Part shown: positions 23,151 to 35,202 of the stretch, piece after piece | Layout of the letters: each line of letters opens with the position of its first letter | Position numbering within the stretch: position 1 is the stretch's first letter | Assembly: GCA_000827495.1 (NCBI GenBank) | Contig: KN817523.1 | Span: 177,314-241,313 of the forward strand | Reading direction: 5' to 3' | Length of the DNA: 64,000 nt | Source of the DNA: Hypholoma sublateritium FD-334 SS-4 | Taxonomy: Eukaryota > Basidiomycota > Agaricomycetes > Agaricales > Strophariaceae | Translations under genes and position numbers: made by a program | The notes under the pieces: model-generated | What the model was told of the DNA's origin: nothing | The model's database searches: none | The model's input: the letters and a program-made list of their open reading frames with translations, nothing else

Positions 23151-24240
23151 GTATAATAAAATGTAAATTCGTCAGTTTCCCGCCGCCGCTTCCCACCGCT
23201 ACTCGATGCCTTCCAGCGCCCCTCGGACATATCCTCCGCATCCACGACGAAAACCGCGAACGACGCGCTCTGGCGCCCTGAGGCCCCAAGCGTCCCACCG
23301 CGCCGCCGCCCTTCACTCTGCTTGCTCGAAGCCCCGGCTACTTATCGATCGGCCGAGTTTGGTGAGTCCGCCCCGTACATTGCGCCTGCTGACGTGCTCG
23401 GTGTGCAGCCTATTCAGTCGTCCAGCAGCGTCTGCGCATCGACCTCACCGACGCACAGCCTAATGCCCCAGGCCGCCTGGAGTGACGCTCATTCCTGGTG
23501 GCATTGCTGCGTGGTGGAGGCGGGGCGGTGGGCGGCATGCGATGGGCATACCACGCGCTCCGGATTGAGCACCAGAACAACGAGATGACAATGACAGGAA
23601 CACACCGCCTGCTCCGAACGCAGAATGGGGGAAGCTGGCGCCGTTTCCGGTCTGGAAACACGATCGCGACGAGCTGCAAACTGGGAGCGCGCTCTCTCAC
23701 CGCTCGATATTCCCCGCGGCCGCACGATCAATACCGGCGAAGTCTGCTTCGACGTCTCTGCTGGGCCAGGCTAGTGGCCATTATCACCATAGGCTCTGGG
23801 CGCTCGAACCATCTGTCGAACGAAGTCGAATATGGACGTCGTGTCTCCGTGTCGCATGTACGGTGGAGTCTATTTTCTGCAGCCCGTTAGCCCTATCTTG
23901 ACTGTCGGTCGCAAATGTGGATGCAATTGCGAACGTTTTCATGTTGGCACTCTCTGTTAGTCAAATTTTCCCTGGCTGTTCCGCAGACTCCGGATCAAGA
24001 GAATGAGAGCAGATTGCAGGCCTCCTTGTTCAATGCGTCGTCCGGCGAACTTACCTTTCAAGTTGAAGAGTGTCTGCGCTACCGGCCGGCCTCTGCTTGT
24101 ATGCTCTATTACTAACTTGAATAACTACTGCATTTTTGAATCCTTGTGGGCAACTATCATCAAACTACAACGAAAGCCAATATTTCAGGAAGAGCACGCC
24201 GTGTTTCATGTCACAATTACTAGCCGTTGACTAGCCGACC
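23151..24240. other. GC-rich then balanced DNA, no gene recognised
   Basis: The left part is related in texture to R3 (ATCGATCGGCC near 23345, GCTGACGTGCTCGGTGTGCAG near 23391 matching 25617). The right part from about 23900 has balanced composition. No exon chain is supported. Confidence 0.4.
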
Positions 24241-25640
24241 CCATTTCTCTGCAGTCAAAAGTTGTCTGGGCTCTTGGGCCTCCCGAAGCGTCGAGAGCGA
24301 GCGCACGCGCGCATGAGTTCATGGGCAAGGCAACTCGAGCTTGATTTAGTGCGATTTTATGCACCAGAGGTATGTACAGCTATTTTACTGGTAAAATGCG
24401 AGGGGGCTGGGCTAAAAATAGAAAATAGATTGACAGTAGGCCGCGTCGTTCGCACGACATCTTGCACGTCGACCACGATGACGGTCACCCCAAGAACGCC
24501 GCCAGCGGCGACAAGACAGGGACGACGCCAGCCCAAGGCCCCGACGTCGGTGCTCTCGCCTTCCCCGCACATGCCGTCCACGTCATCGCCCCGCTCGCTG
24601 TAGGTGCGCCCGCTCCGCCCTCCGTCGCCCCCGCTGACCTGTTCCCGCAGGCTCTACCATCGCTCCCTGCGCTCTCTTCGTCGCGCAAGCCCTTGAAGCC
24701 ACCGGTCCCGCTCTATAAGACCCCCGCAGCGGCTGTGTCCCGCCATTGCGTCATCGCCGAGCTCGCCCGCGCTCGCCGCCTCCGCTGCTCCAACACAGCT
24801 CTCCACGCTCCCTGCTTCACGCCTGCCCCAGCCCCTGGAGCCGCCGGACCCGTTATCTTCCACGTTTCTCTCCTCGCTCCGCCGGCTCCGATATCTAGAG
24901 ACCGGACCCCGCCCGCAGCGCCGACGCCATTCTGCTCCTGCGTTTCTGCCGGCCCAGTAAATGCACTGCCGGCCCCGCCGGCCCCCTGAGATAGCCACGC
25001 CGCCTTCCACGCCCTCCTCGCGCCCTACCCCCCTGCGCGTGCCGATACCCGCCGCCGCCCTCCCACGAAGACGCGCCACTACGTCCCTGTCACCGCGTCC
25101 TCGCTCTGTAGACCCTCGCGGCGCCGCTTCCCGCGATCTCTACCCCGCCGCGGCGCGTATCCGAACATCCGGCGTTCTGGCTCGCTCGTACGCACCGTCC
25201 CCGCCGTCGATCCCGCCCACGTCATTCTCACCCGCCTGCTCGCCTGAATTCTCCCAAGTTCGTTGACGGTCGTTCCGTCCCGCACGTACGGCAGACCGCT
25301 CACCCACCTCCGCCTCCCACCACCCGCCGCCGCCGCTCGCCGACCGTGCTACGTCCCGCCGTCTCCCCCCACTGCCATGCTCTGCTCCCGCCCACGCCCA
25401 GCGCGCTTACCACGTACGGGTACCCAAGCTCAAGTCCCGCGCCGCCCTCGGCCATATCCTCCGCGTCCACGCCCAGCACTGCGCCGTCCTTCACTCGGCT
25501 TCCCAGACCCCCGGTACCTGCCCGCTGCTGCGCGCGACTCCGTCGCCCAGCAGCCTCTGCATATCGATCCGCGGATTCCGGTGAGCGCGTTTTATATATG
25601 CACCTTCCGCGCCCGCTGACGTGCTCGGTGTGCAGCCTAC
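24240..25640. repeat. GC-rich repeats R2 and R3, copy 3
   Basis: GTCGTTCGCACGACATCTTG then ACGTCGACCACGATGACGG near 24445-24485, CCCCAAGAACGCCGCCAGCGG near 24489 and CCGGTCCCGCTCTATAAG near 24703 match R2. ATATCGATCCGCGGATTCCGGTGAGC near 25563 matches the R3 exon end at 11.46 and 16.37 kb. Frames are broken. Confidence 0.55.
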
Positions 25641-26173
25641 TCAGTCGCCCAGGGGCTGATGGTGCATATCATATAGCGCCCGTGGATCGTGTTCCCCCCC
25701 GGTCCCTACGCACGCGCTGTGGGCATGATACCTCCGCCTGTCTCCTCGCCACTCGCGGACCTTCAGCGACAACGTCACCGCGCGCGCGCAGGGGATGATT
25801 CTCGAGCGCGAGTGGCGTTGGGGTCGCCGTGCCCCGCATTGCACGGCTGATGCTCGTGCTCGCGATTCATAGGCGCAGATACGGTTGCGCGCCGAGCATG
25901 ACATCGATCTCAGCGAGTTGCACGCGGGGGTGGTCCGGACCTTCGCCGTGGTAATTTGACAGCAAAGATCCTCGCGCGATGCGCTTCGGCGCTTTGCATG
26001 GCTTTTTTGACGTATAACCGTATTTGGACCGCGCAACGCGCCGCTGCACCATGGACGGCGTTGTTTGTCAACACCATCAGCGTCGACCGTTCCGGTTTCT
26101 ATCTAACACGGTAAATGATAATATTCTACAAAAATGCAAAGTACGGTCATAAACTATCTAAGCGCGCCTCCGT
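25641..26173. other. GC-rich DNA downstream of copy C, no gene recognised
   Basis: No continuous frame or family motif. GC content falls near 26080, where the DUF6534-side sequence begins. Confidence 0.4.
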
Positions 26174-27612
26174 TCACGGTGCAGTTCCCGGAGCGAGAGA
26201 GGAGCTTGTACCCGTTGCGCTCCCTCTGTGAAACAAAATACCGCGAGCTACCTCTGTCGAGGAGAACGATGCAACCGGTTTCACCGATTCGTTCCACAAC
26301 GGGGCGGCAAAGGCGGGTACATTCGACACTGGCTTGATGCGACTGTTCAGCATGGCCATCATCGAGTTGGAATATATCTTCGCGACAATTGTAGCCGCCG
26401 TGATGTAGTGGGGCGGATGCCCGGGTAGGTACAATAGGACGAGCACAATGGCTGCCGATAGTGCTGGATCCGCTGGCATTTAGCGATCTACACAATGTGC
26501 ACGGGGGAAATGGTAGAAATGCTGACCAGTCACGCATCCCGTCTCGAGGGATAGTCTGACCAGTCTGACTATGATGCCGTGTGTATTCTCCAAGCCTGTG
26601 TCCCGCTTCCTTAGCTTAGGAAGTTTACAATTAGAACAAGCATACACGAAGCTAACACGAGGCTCCGATAATTTACTCACACTATATGACATTATTGCTG
26701 CTATTACTATATCGCAGGCCAAGCTACATCCTCCCCATATCTAAGAAGAACATCAAACATTTTTGGAATACATCTATGGAGACGTAAAATCACTTACGCC
26801 AATAGAAATCACGGTTGTAATTTGAGTTGATACGCTAGACAACAAGATTGTCCGTTTGAGCTGTACCGATGCCGTTATTGCTGCTGTGAGCTGTCCCAGC
26901 GAGAGCTATCATGAAGCTTTGCCATTGAGAAGAACAAATTTTAGATAATTTGGCCAACTGCCCTTACCAAACTTATCACAGCCACTGCATATCTCGATCG
27001 TGTTAGCACGCCGACACGATAGCAGTAGAACCCCTGAGTGATGGATGCAACTAGAAAGTGGCATAGCACAGCACCGACTTGGTTAGCCGGGACTTGAGAT
27101 TGACAGAAACATGCATGTACGTACTCAGGCCGGTCATGAGTGCAATGGATATCCATAATGTTCCGATTTCATTGAATCCAGCGAGACTGACATACGCCAT
27201 GCTGATATATTGGATATTGTCATGTGTAAGTGTTACTGTCTGGATATTTTCGAGCAAAAACTGCACAAAGACAACCAACTTGAGAATGTGACGGTCCTTT
27301 GGGAAGGCAGTGTAATATAGATCTCAATGCGCAAGTTAGGCTGATATCAGTTGAACCGTCCAATAAATGACGCACAGACTTGCACCCATAATATTCCCAT
27401 AAGAGCCCAATTTGCCATGAATCCGAACAACTTCGAACGAAATTCTTAGATGAATATAAATCGAAGGAAATCTGGTGCTTTACACCATATGTCACTGAGC
27501 TGAAATAGCAAGTTTAGTATATGGTAAATTCTACGTAGATATGATATCTAGCTCACACCACGTAGATAGCCCTGGGAATGTCGGAAGGAGCTGATGTAGG
27601 CAATTTTGACAT
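26174..27612 (-). CDS. DUF6534-type seven-helix membrane protein, copy C
   Basis: ATG at 27612-27610 gives MSKLPTSAPSDIPRAIYV, then a 16-nt second exon (27484-27499, one codon longer than in the other copies). An exon with MANWALMGILWVQ follows, then FPKDRHILKLVVFVQFLLEN, IPANQVGAVLCHFLVASITQ, LRKRDTGLENTHGIIVRLVR, LLYLPGHPPHY and YSNSMMAMLNSRIKPVSN, with a stop at 26174. The splice before the third helix region reads in frame (SIPANQVG). The C-terminus ends GTSSSLAPGTAP, different from the FRRESET-type ends of copies B and D. Exons look open, but I have not verified the full phase. Confidence 0.7.
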
Positions 27613-28250
27613 TATTCAAAGACACAATTTTTCTAGTGAAAGAGTGAAGAGATCAGGAATGGTTTTGGATAAACGGGAGATTGGCTGACCCCGCAAGCTT
27701 AGTGGGAAAGACCTTGTACAGCGTCTCTACATATGGTTTCCTATGGGCTGTTAAGTACGAAAGCAATGGTCTATTATCAGGGGCATATGTGAGGCACAAG
27801 ATTGTCCCCGCGGCGAGCGTTGACACCAAAATCAGCTAAGACATGTCGTTGGATATATCCTGACCTCCCACAATGGCTGGGCAGCTCGCAAGTACGGTAC
27901 TATTTTGGTTAGGTGGTCCAGAGCGTGAGCATGGGCGCTTGCGTTCGAGGACCAAATGATTCTACAACCAACTGCACTCAATAAGTTAACAGGTTGACTA
28001 CTTACTGGGGGTTACAGACCGTGGCCATCTACAGATATATATATCGTTGATTCTGATTCTACTGTGAACTCGAGTGCAGATAATTTTAATCGTTCTTCAA
28101 GAACCAAGAACCATCGCGCATGCTTGATGGATATGTTTCTTCTGATTGATGTAAGTACAGCATCATCATGATACCGAGTACGAAGCTAGTCTATTCATTA
28201 CATTCTAGATAGAACAATCACGAAAATGTGTGAACATCTGTCTGGTGGGC
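27613..28250 (-). promoter_or_regulatory. Upstream region of DUF6534 copy C
   Basis: It shares CTCTACATATGG, CCCGCGGCGAGCGTTGAC and a TACGGTACTATTTT block with the upstream DNA of other copies (16.93-17.06 kb, 48.67-48.95 kb). Conservation between duplicates makes this a promoter candidate. No separate gene is seen. Confidence 0.35.
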
Positions 28251-28256
28251 TTCGTG

Positions 28257-28616
28257 TCAGCTGGAATAATTCGGGAACAGACAATGCAATGTGATGCGAA
28301 TGCGCAACGCCTGCAGCGCCGGATGGGGAAGCCCACTTATGAGGCCGAGGTGCTCGAGTGAGAAGCAACGCAGACGGGAGAGGGGAGCGGGGAGCGCGTT
28401 GTACAAATCCGTGTGCGTGTAGACAGAAAGCGCGTGCAGTGCACCTGAGTGCGGCGCTTTAGGCGTGGACTTGGACGCGGCGGCGTACGTCGGTGCGGGC
28501 GGGAGCCACCGAGGCGGCGGCGAAGCTAGACGGCCGAAGAGCGAGCTGACCTGCTCGGCCAGCCTTCGTTTCGGGCGTAGCTCGTTGACCGCGTCCCATC
28601 TCTCTTTCTCACACAC
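28257..28616 (-). CDS. Hypothetical ORF, 119 codons
   Basis: Open from ATG 28616 to a stop at 28257, GC-rich, with a leucine/proline-rich second half (LPAPLSRLRCFSLEHLG). It lies next to an Egt1-like fragment on the other strand. No family is recognised, and an open frame of this size is common by chance at this composition. Confidence 0.2.
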   Translation of the reverse strand: MCEKERWDAVNELRPKRRLAEQVSSLFGRLASPPPRWLPPAPTYAAASKSTPKAPHSGALHALSVYTHTDLYNALPAPLSRLRCFSLEHLGLISGLPHPALQALRIRITLHCLFPNYSS

Positions 28617-28617
28617 T

Positions 28618-28720
28618 AGTGTTGCGACTTACTGGCACGTGTCGCCCACAGACACTACCGTACGTGACTACTGCGCCTAAAGATGAAATGCACCTGCGTC
28701 TCTTCGCGGAAGCAGGCGTA
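28618..28720 (+). pseudogene. Egt1-like exon fragment, relic 2
   Basis: After a splice-acceptor-like CGCCCACAG, the frame reads QTLPYVTTAP, then MHLRLFAEAG. This matches RLPYVPTAPVHAAHLRLFARAG at the start of exon 2 of the complete gene (61098 downward), including the intron boundary. The match stops by about 28710. It is on the opposite strand to DUF6534 copy C. Confidence 0.65.
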
Positions 28721-28749
28721 TGACCTATGTGCGCTCTCTGCCACCTTAT

Positions 28750-28880
28750 TAGAAGCGAAGGCGAATGTAGAGACGGGCGCAAAATAGAAGGTATACAAAT
28801 TGATGGCAGCCCTGCGACGTTCGCACGACATTTCGTTCGTCGACCGCGATGACGATCAGCGTCAGTCGCTTCACACACGA
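28750..28880. repeat. R2 repeat fragment
   Basis: GACGTTCGCACGACATTTCG then TTCGTCGACCGCGATGACGA at about 28808-28855. The following R2 blocks are not present. Confidence 0.5.
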
Positions 28881-30327
28881 AGCCACCGGCCCTTCTGTCC
28901 ACCTGCAGCGTCCACCTGCAGCAAACCGCTGGCGCTGTTTCCCGCGATTCCCTATGCATCCGCGACGGCGAACCGAGCCTCCCAGAAGTCTTCCTTGTTG
29001 TGTATACCCCCTTCCCAAGTGTACGCACAGCTCTGACCGTTGCCGCATCTAGCCCCCGACTCCACTGATGTGTACCCTACCTTGCTCCACGTGCAGCAGG
29101 GGTCGACGTCGCCTTCCCAGTACTACATGACACCGTCTCTCCGTGCACCACGGTGTTCTGGCCCGAATTACAACAGTGCTATCACCGGAGAGATGCAGAC
29201 ACCCACGAACTTCCGCACGGGGCGCCGTTCGCCAGCACCGTCTTCGGCGTGAAGGCGCTGGGGCTGTGCGGGAATCTGCGTGAGTCCCGGACGCGCCGCG
29301 CAGCTCCGTCAGCATTGCTTCTTCGACCCACTCGCTTCCACCGTGGACATCTGCAGGGAACCGATTGTTAACGCCTGATTGAAGACAAACGTAGGCGGCC
29401 AGTCGCGGTCAATCTCTGCGTATCCTGGTGTTGAAAACCAGCCTACATGCTGGAGAGTTCCCAGACGACCCCATGCAAATCGGGGACGGCGGGAATGTAC
29501 TTGAAGCTGAATTATGTGTGCACGGCGCCTAACGTTAAGGATATATATCAAGAAAACAGACTAGAATACGGTTCAACGCGCGTTGACGTGCTACGGCTAT
29601 CTTGGCGCTGAGGCAGTTCGGGGCATGACTTGACCCACCATTACCAACGCGCATGTCGACAACGGGAATCACGTTATGTCCAGCGTCCATGGTGCATTAG
29701 CTACCGGTCGTACATCTGAGAACCACTAGACCGAGCGGGGTAGAACAAACGCCAGGGCCTGGCGTTTGTTCTACCCCGCTCTTCTTCGGCTGCGCGTTAA
29801 ACCAGCGATTAGCCATCCCGATGAAAGAAAAATCCGTCGGTATGAGCTCTAGGACAGCAGTTCCAGCCGCGTCCGTCGTACTGTATGTCCTCTGAAAGAC
29901 ACTGAGACCGCACTCGGATCGGCCAAGAGTGCCGAGGATAACATGGGAAGTGGGAGGTCGCCCGACAGGTTCGCATACTTCGTATGGCTGTTCACCGCGT
30001 TGTGCGGTGTCGGGAGTGACCTATTCATGGGATAGATGGCACTTCTATGTGAATATCCTGTGCATCCAGCACTCATTCGTAATATTCTATGCTACAAACT
30101 GAGGAAATAGACGTCCCAAAGCGAGTACAGAATGCAGTGTACAGTGGGAACGTATGCATAAAACATCAAAGAATGTTCTTTTTACATCGTCGCCGATTAT
30201 TCATCCAATCGACGCTCTGTGTTAAAAGCAGCAGAGACGACCACACTGAAGTTGTACAATTATCCCACAAGCTACGACCACTTTCTCTTCTGCCATACTA
30301 CGCAGATTTATTTCCATTCCTTTCGCA
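28881..30327. other. No gene recognised; 49-bp palindrome inside
   Basis: GC-rich sequence with weakly coding-looking texture at 29040-29350 but no exon chain I can support. From about 30100 it is the paralogous upstream region of the DUF2235-WD40 genes. The palindrome at 29733-29781 is listed separately. Confidence 0.4.
29733..29781. repeat. Perfect 24-bp inverted repeat, 1-nt spacer
   Basis: Left arm 29733-29756 (GAGCGGGGTAGAACAAACGC plus CAGG), centre G at 29757, right arm 29758-29781 as its exact reverse complement. No mismatch in 24 bp. Flanks do not continue the symmetry. Confidence 0.9.
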
Positions 30328-33300
30328 ATGACAGATCATCTCAGTGAAAACACGGCTTCTGAATCGGAAGTCGATGGACTTACGACAACAGCACGCAACC
30401 GTACCACCAGCGGAAACCCGCCTCAGTATTTTGCAGGAAATCACATATGCACACATACAACGGGAGGTAGAAACCTAATTGTTTGTATCGATGGCACTGC
30501 AAATCAATTCGGAGAAAAGGTATGCAATCTGTATGTTGTACAAATTCAAGCCGTGAGATAACACTCTTGGGAAGAACACGAACGTCATTGAATTGTACAA
30601 CCTTATTTTGAAAGGGGTTGGGGGGCAATCAGCGAACTTGGTACAACAGTGGGATTGGGACCTACGTCCGGCCCTCTGGCATTTCGTTTGCACGCTTGCA
30701 GCAGTTTATCTATCATACTATTGATTTAGCGATTGCATGGTACGAAAAATAAGCATTACTAAACTGGTAGTTCCTGATTCAATTCTTGCTTAGGGATTTC
30801 AAGAAAACAGTCTTGGCCGCTTATAAATGGTTATCCGACAACTACGAACCCGGTGACTGCATATTTCTGTTCGGTGAGTAGGAATTGTTTGTGATGTATA
30901 CTATTCAATCCTGACAAATGTTAAGGTTTTTCTCGTGGCGCATTTCAAGTGCGGGTTCTTTCTGCAATGATAGACAAGGTACAGTAGGCACAATATTTCC
31001 AGCTCATAATTTGATTGAATATATGCAGGTTGGCCTTATCTACAAAGGGAATGAAATGCAAATACCATTGTGCGCTTTGAAATTGCCTTGTAATATTCTA
31101 TCTTTGTCTAATATATTTTTCTAGTGCATATGAATTATACGCAGACCCAGAAAGTGATAAGGAGAGAGTGACTCAAGTCGGATCATCAAAAATGCAAGGA
31201 ACAACATCAAGTGCTGGCCGTTTCAAGAAAGCATTCTCGTATGAAGACGTAAAAGTCCACTTTGTCGGGGCTTGGTACGTTCATACCAACACATCCTTCT
31301 ATTCTCGTCTGAATTTAAATAAAAAAAATAGGGACACTGTATCGTCGATTGGGATGGCACGCGGAACTCATATGCTTCCTCGGACTGTTGACGGTATGCA
31401 ACATGTTTGCTATTTTCGTCATGCGCTGGCCCTCGATGAACGACGGGTCAAGTTTCTGCCCGAGTATGCTTATGGTGGATCAACAAAGCCTCCGGAGGAC
31501 TCGGCACACATTAAACCTTCAACACGCCCATCAGAAAGTAGCAACAAGCCTCTGGATAGCTCAGTTACGATTACAAAGCGGCCCCACACCTTAGAAGTCT
31601 GGTTTGCTGGGACACACTCTGACATGTACGCTTATTTTGTTCAAACCACAACTGTACTATATTAACTGTTTAATTAGAGGTGGAGGGAATGTTGAAAATG
31701 CTGGCATGGACCGCAGCAGGCCTCCTCTTAGGTGGATGGTATTCGAAGCTGGAGCACTTGGTCTTCGCACGGCGCCATTTGAGCACGAGCTTTCTTCATA
31801 TGAACAAATTGAGATCAAACAGTCTTTGACTGGTATCTGGCGGTTGCTCGAGATATATCCTTTTAAAAGGTTGACATATATGAACCATGAGAATGGAAGG
31901 GCAGGCACTCGCAAGTAAAGCATCAGACAATTCTGTAATATCTATCTTTTCTCACAATTTTGATTGTTTAGGCCTCATCTTGGGGGGCGTCGCATAATCC
32001 ACAACGGGCAAAAAATTCATAGCTCCCTTTTTCTTGCGGGAAAATTGGTGAAGGACTACATTCCAAAGGTGTGCCCATTGGATCAAAATCCTTCTTTCTG
32101 GAAACAAGGTCTCAAAGATGGCCTTAGTGATTGGCTGGAACTAGATTTGTATGAATATGTCAATGTCCTTGTGACTGCATTTGTCAAGGAGTTGGATGAT
32201 GTTCATTTGCGACATTTGCAACAGACCGCAATTTCGGGTGAACCATCTCTGTTCTCTTGGTTTTCTGGAGCTGATTGAATCATCTTATATTTTCAGTTGA
32301 TGGACAACAAGCAGTGTGTGAGAGCTTGTACAAGAGCGTAACTGCCTCCCTGAAAAAACCTGATTTGGAATATGAGTCCAAGAAGAAGTGGCAACTCCTA
32401 AAATCCACAACAGACATTCTCAAGCATAGTCCTGATGAGCTGAAGCAAGAGCATTCAACCGAAATTTGCGCTCTGGTACTGGGCCTGTCTAATGGTGATG
32501 ACACTACTATTGCCCATCAACAAACAGCCAAGGAATTTTTAGCCCAGTGTACAAATAGTGAGTAAAAAGTTTGTATTTTTCAATGAAGGACCGATCTCCT
32601 GACTTATTTCTCAGGTTGCCTATTTGTATTACATGGACACACGGAGCCGGTCAGCTCTGTCGCAACAGCACTCTCGCCCGACGGAAAACGCATAGCCTCA
32701 GGCTCGTACGACGGAACTGTGCAAATCTGGGATTTAGAGACGGGCGAGCAGGTCGGCAAGCCACTCCGAGGACACACAGATCAAATCACCTCTGTCGCAT
32801 TCTCATCTGACGGCAGGCGCGTAGTCTCGGGATCAGATGACAAGACACTTCGGATTTGGGATTTGGAGACAGGGAAGCAGGTTGGCAGGCCATGGCAAGG
32901 ACACACGAGTTACATCACATCAATCGCAGTCTCCCCAGACGGCACGCGCGTTGCCTCGGGCTCGCTGGATAAGACAGTGCGGATCTGGAACTCACAGACA
33001 GGGACACAGGCTGGGGAGCAGTACAAGGGACACACATCTTCCGTCCGGTCTGTTGCATTCTCTCCTGATGGAAAGCGCATAGTCTCGGGCTCGTGGGACG
33101 GATCAGTCCGCATCTGGGATTTGGAGACAGGGAACCAAGTTTGGAAGCCATTGCGAGGACACACAAATTGGGTTTTGTCTGTCGCATTCTCCGCTGATGG
33201 AAAGCACATAGTGTCTGGCTCGGCGGACGGGACACTTCGCATCTGGGGTTCGGAGACGGGGAAGCAGGTTGGCGAGCCGTTTCGAGGACACACAGATGAC

Positions 33301-33522
33301 GTCAACTCTGTCGCATTCTCACCCAACGGCAAGTACGTAGTATCGGGTTCGGATGATGAGACAGTTCGGATCTGGGATTTGGAGGCAGGGGAGCAGGTCG
33401 GAGAGCCGTTCAAAGGACACACAGATTTGGTCAAGTCTGTTGCATTCTCGCCCGATGGTAAGCGCATAATCTCGGGCTCATGGGACAAGACAATCTGGAT
33501 TTGGAACGCCGAAGTGTACTAG
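30328..33522 (+). CDS. DUF2235-WD40 protein, copy 2 (one frameshift)
   Basis: About 11 exons: 30328-30519, 30575-30739, 30794-30873, 30926-30978, 31029-31069, 31125-31274, 31332-31625, 31677-31914, 31972-32237, 32297-32557, 32615-33522. The DUF2235 domain (alpha/beta hydrolase-like, Tle1-type) shows LIVCIDGTANQFGEK, GDCIFLFGFSRGAFQVRVLS (nucleophile region), GAWDTVSSIG, GTHSDIGGG across a splice (acid residue region) and HNGQKIH. A linker follows, then seven WD40 repeats (32640 to the end). Exon 2 is 165 nt, while the same exon in copy 1 is 164 nt. The extra base lies in the G-rich run at 30619-30630 and shifts the frame before TWYNSGIGTY. This is either an inactivating mutation or a sequencing error. 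Proteins of this design are NLR-like in layout; immune or self/non-self roles are only inferred. Confidence 0.75.
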
Positions 33523-33689
33523 TCAGAAGCTTGGTGTGTTCTCAAATTTATAGTCTGTATATTCCATATCAATGTAGTAAACTTCCGTTTGGCCAAACCC
33601 ACGAAACTGGGGTGCAAGAAGACTGTATTCGTCATAGAGCTCTGAAAGCTATATATTATATGGATGTTGTGCCTTAATCACTTAGTGCC

Positions 33690-34800
33690 GCCCATTGTCG
33701 CCGTCCACCTTCCATGGCGATGAGATAGACACTGCAACGATGCTGCCCCGCCGTCCCGAGAAACACCCACCTCGCCGTTGGACGTTCAAGACAACTAGGT
33801 GGGTGCGCATCGACGAGGTACGCGTCCGGGGTACGCTCGATCCGCGCTCTTCATAGCAGTCTGTGCATCATACTTGAGCGCTGCCTACGCGCTCCCTGAG
33901 CACACCAACGGTTGCGCACGCCCGTTCTCTCCGCGGCGCGTCGCTCGGCCACGCCGTAATGTGCACAGCCGCGCATGCTCCGGGTAGCGCGCTGCGGCGG
34001 AAGCGGTACAGGAAACGGGAGTCTTGCGAGGCGGGCGGGACGACTTGGACACTCAACAGCTGCGCCAGAACGGCCGCGCGGCGCCTTCAGGACAGGCGGT
34101 AGGCGCATTACGGACCAAGCGGGGAAGAGACAGTACCGCCGCGACGGTGCGGCGCGTGGATGTGCTGCGGAACGCGAGCGCGGGGCGTGAGGTTGCCGTA
34201 GGACGGGCGGAGAATGGGCGAGCGCGACCGCGGTACCTGACAGGCGGGTTGTCCTGCTGGAGGCGGCGAGGACAGGGACAGCGAGGATGAGGGAGGGCGC
34301 GCGGCGGCATTCAAGAGGCATGCCGCCACGGGCGATACTGTGTGTGAGCGTGGAGTGGCAGGGCGGATGGAGCGATCGTCTCATCAAGCAGATATCGGGA
34401 GGGTAGTCGGCGCGTCGACGACGAGAAAGAGATGAGCAGCTCACCTTGTCCAGGCTCCAAAGTGAGCGTAGAAACCAATGAAAGTATTCAATGGGATTTC
34501 CGCCAGCGATCCAGATCAGCTTTTCCATACTCAAAGCGTTCATCTGTTTCGTAGAGCTTCTTGCCAGGGAAAAATAGGATTTCAAGTACATGGTGACGGT
34601 ACAACGCCGGCTCGGCATTGGTGGCGGAGCGTCAGCTGCGTGGCATGTTTGGTACGCAAGCAGCCGGCCATCAACGAATGCCGAATGTGTTCTTATTTGG
34701 TTCATATGCACCGCAAATCCAGCGCGTCGAAAGCGCGTCCGCAGTTTTATCAACAAATCCTCCCCAATTCCCAACAAATTCCCACCTCGTGATTCACAGA
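33690..34800. repeat. GC-rich dispersed repeat R1, copy 5
   Basis: ATGCCGCCACGGGCGATACTG near 34320, GGCGCGTCGACGACGAG near 34410, a CTCACCTTGTCC block near 34442, and CCGGCTCGGCATT then GTGGCATGTTTGGTACGCAAG near 34610-34660 follow R1 order. An uninterrupted 434-codon minus frame crosses it but shows no homology-like structure and is not called. Confidence 0.6.
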
Positions 34801-34969
34801 GAAATAAAGCTTTTACCCTTAGAATTGGATGTGCATGCGCTGTATTTATTTCGGCGATCGAGCTGGGTCCCGGACTTCCCTCAGTGTCAAGAATGAGCGC
34901 GTCCGTGTTCTGAAAGCGATGCATCGCGACTTGAAAATTTACTAGATTCCTAAAACCTTTATGGGAAGG

Positions 34970-35095
34970 GGACATGTAAGGTGATATGCATTCGTAAAAT
35001 GGGAGCGGAAACCCTCTTGTGCACCCCAAAAGCGATGCGCTAAAAGTATAATATGGACTGACGGCCCTAGGCCGCGTCGTTCGCACGATAACTTG
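34970..35095. repeat. R2 repeat, truncated where the retrotransposon begins
   Basis: ATTCGTAAAATGGGAGCG near 34990 and GGACTGACGGCCCTAGGCCGCGTCGTTCGCACGA near 35052-35088 match 9331-9440. After TTCGCACGA the R2 sequence stops, and the 5' region of the LINE follows. Confidence 0.5.
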
Positions 35096-35172
35096 AAGGT
35101 GGACATCGAGACAGGACCCCGTTGTCGAGAGATTCGGAATGAAAGTCAAGAGCACTTATTTCAAGACTTTGG

Positions 35173-35202
35173 AACAACAACAACAACAACAACAACAACA
35201 AC
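35173..35202 (+). repeat. (AAC)10 microsatellite
   Basis: Ten perfect AAC units in the 5' leader of the LINE. Confidence 0.85.

Noticed and set aside
22343..23245. 300-codon minus frame with two ambiguous bases
   Set aside because: Lies in R1 copy 4; the frame is not conserved in copies 1, 2 or 5 and crosses two N positions.
28257..28616. Leucine-rich-looking ORF as an F-box/LRR gene
   Set aside because: Too short, no repeat spacing, and adjacent DNA is decayed; kept only as a low-confidence ORF.
33851..35155. 434-codon minus frame over R1/R2 repeats
   Set aside because: GC-rich composition makes long chance frames likely; the other copies of the same repeats do not keep this frame.
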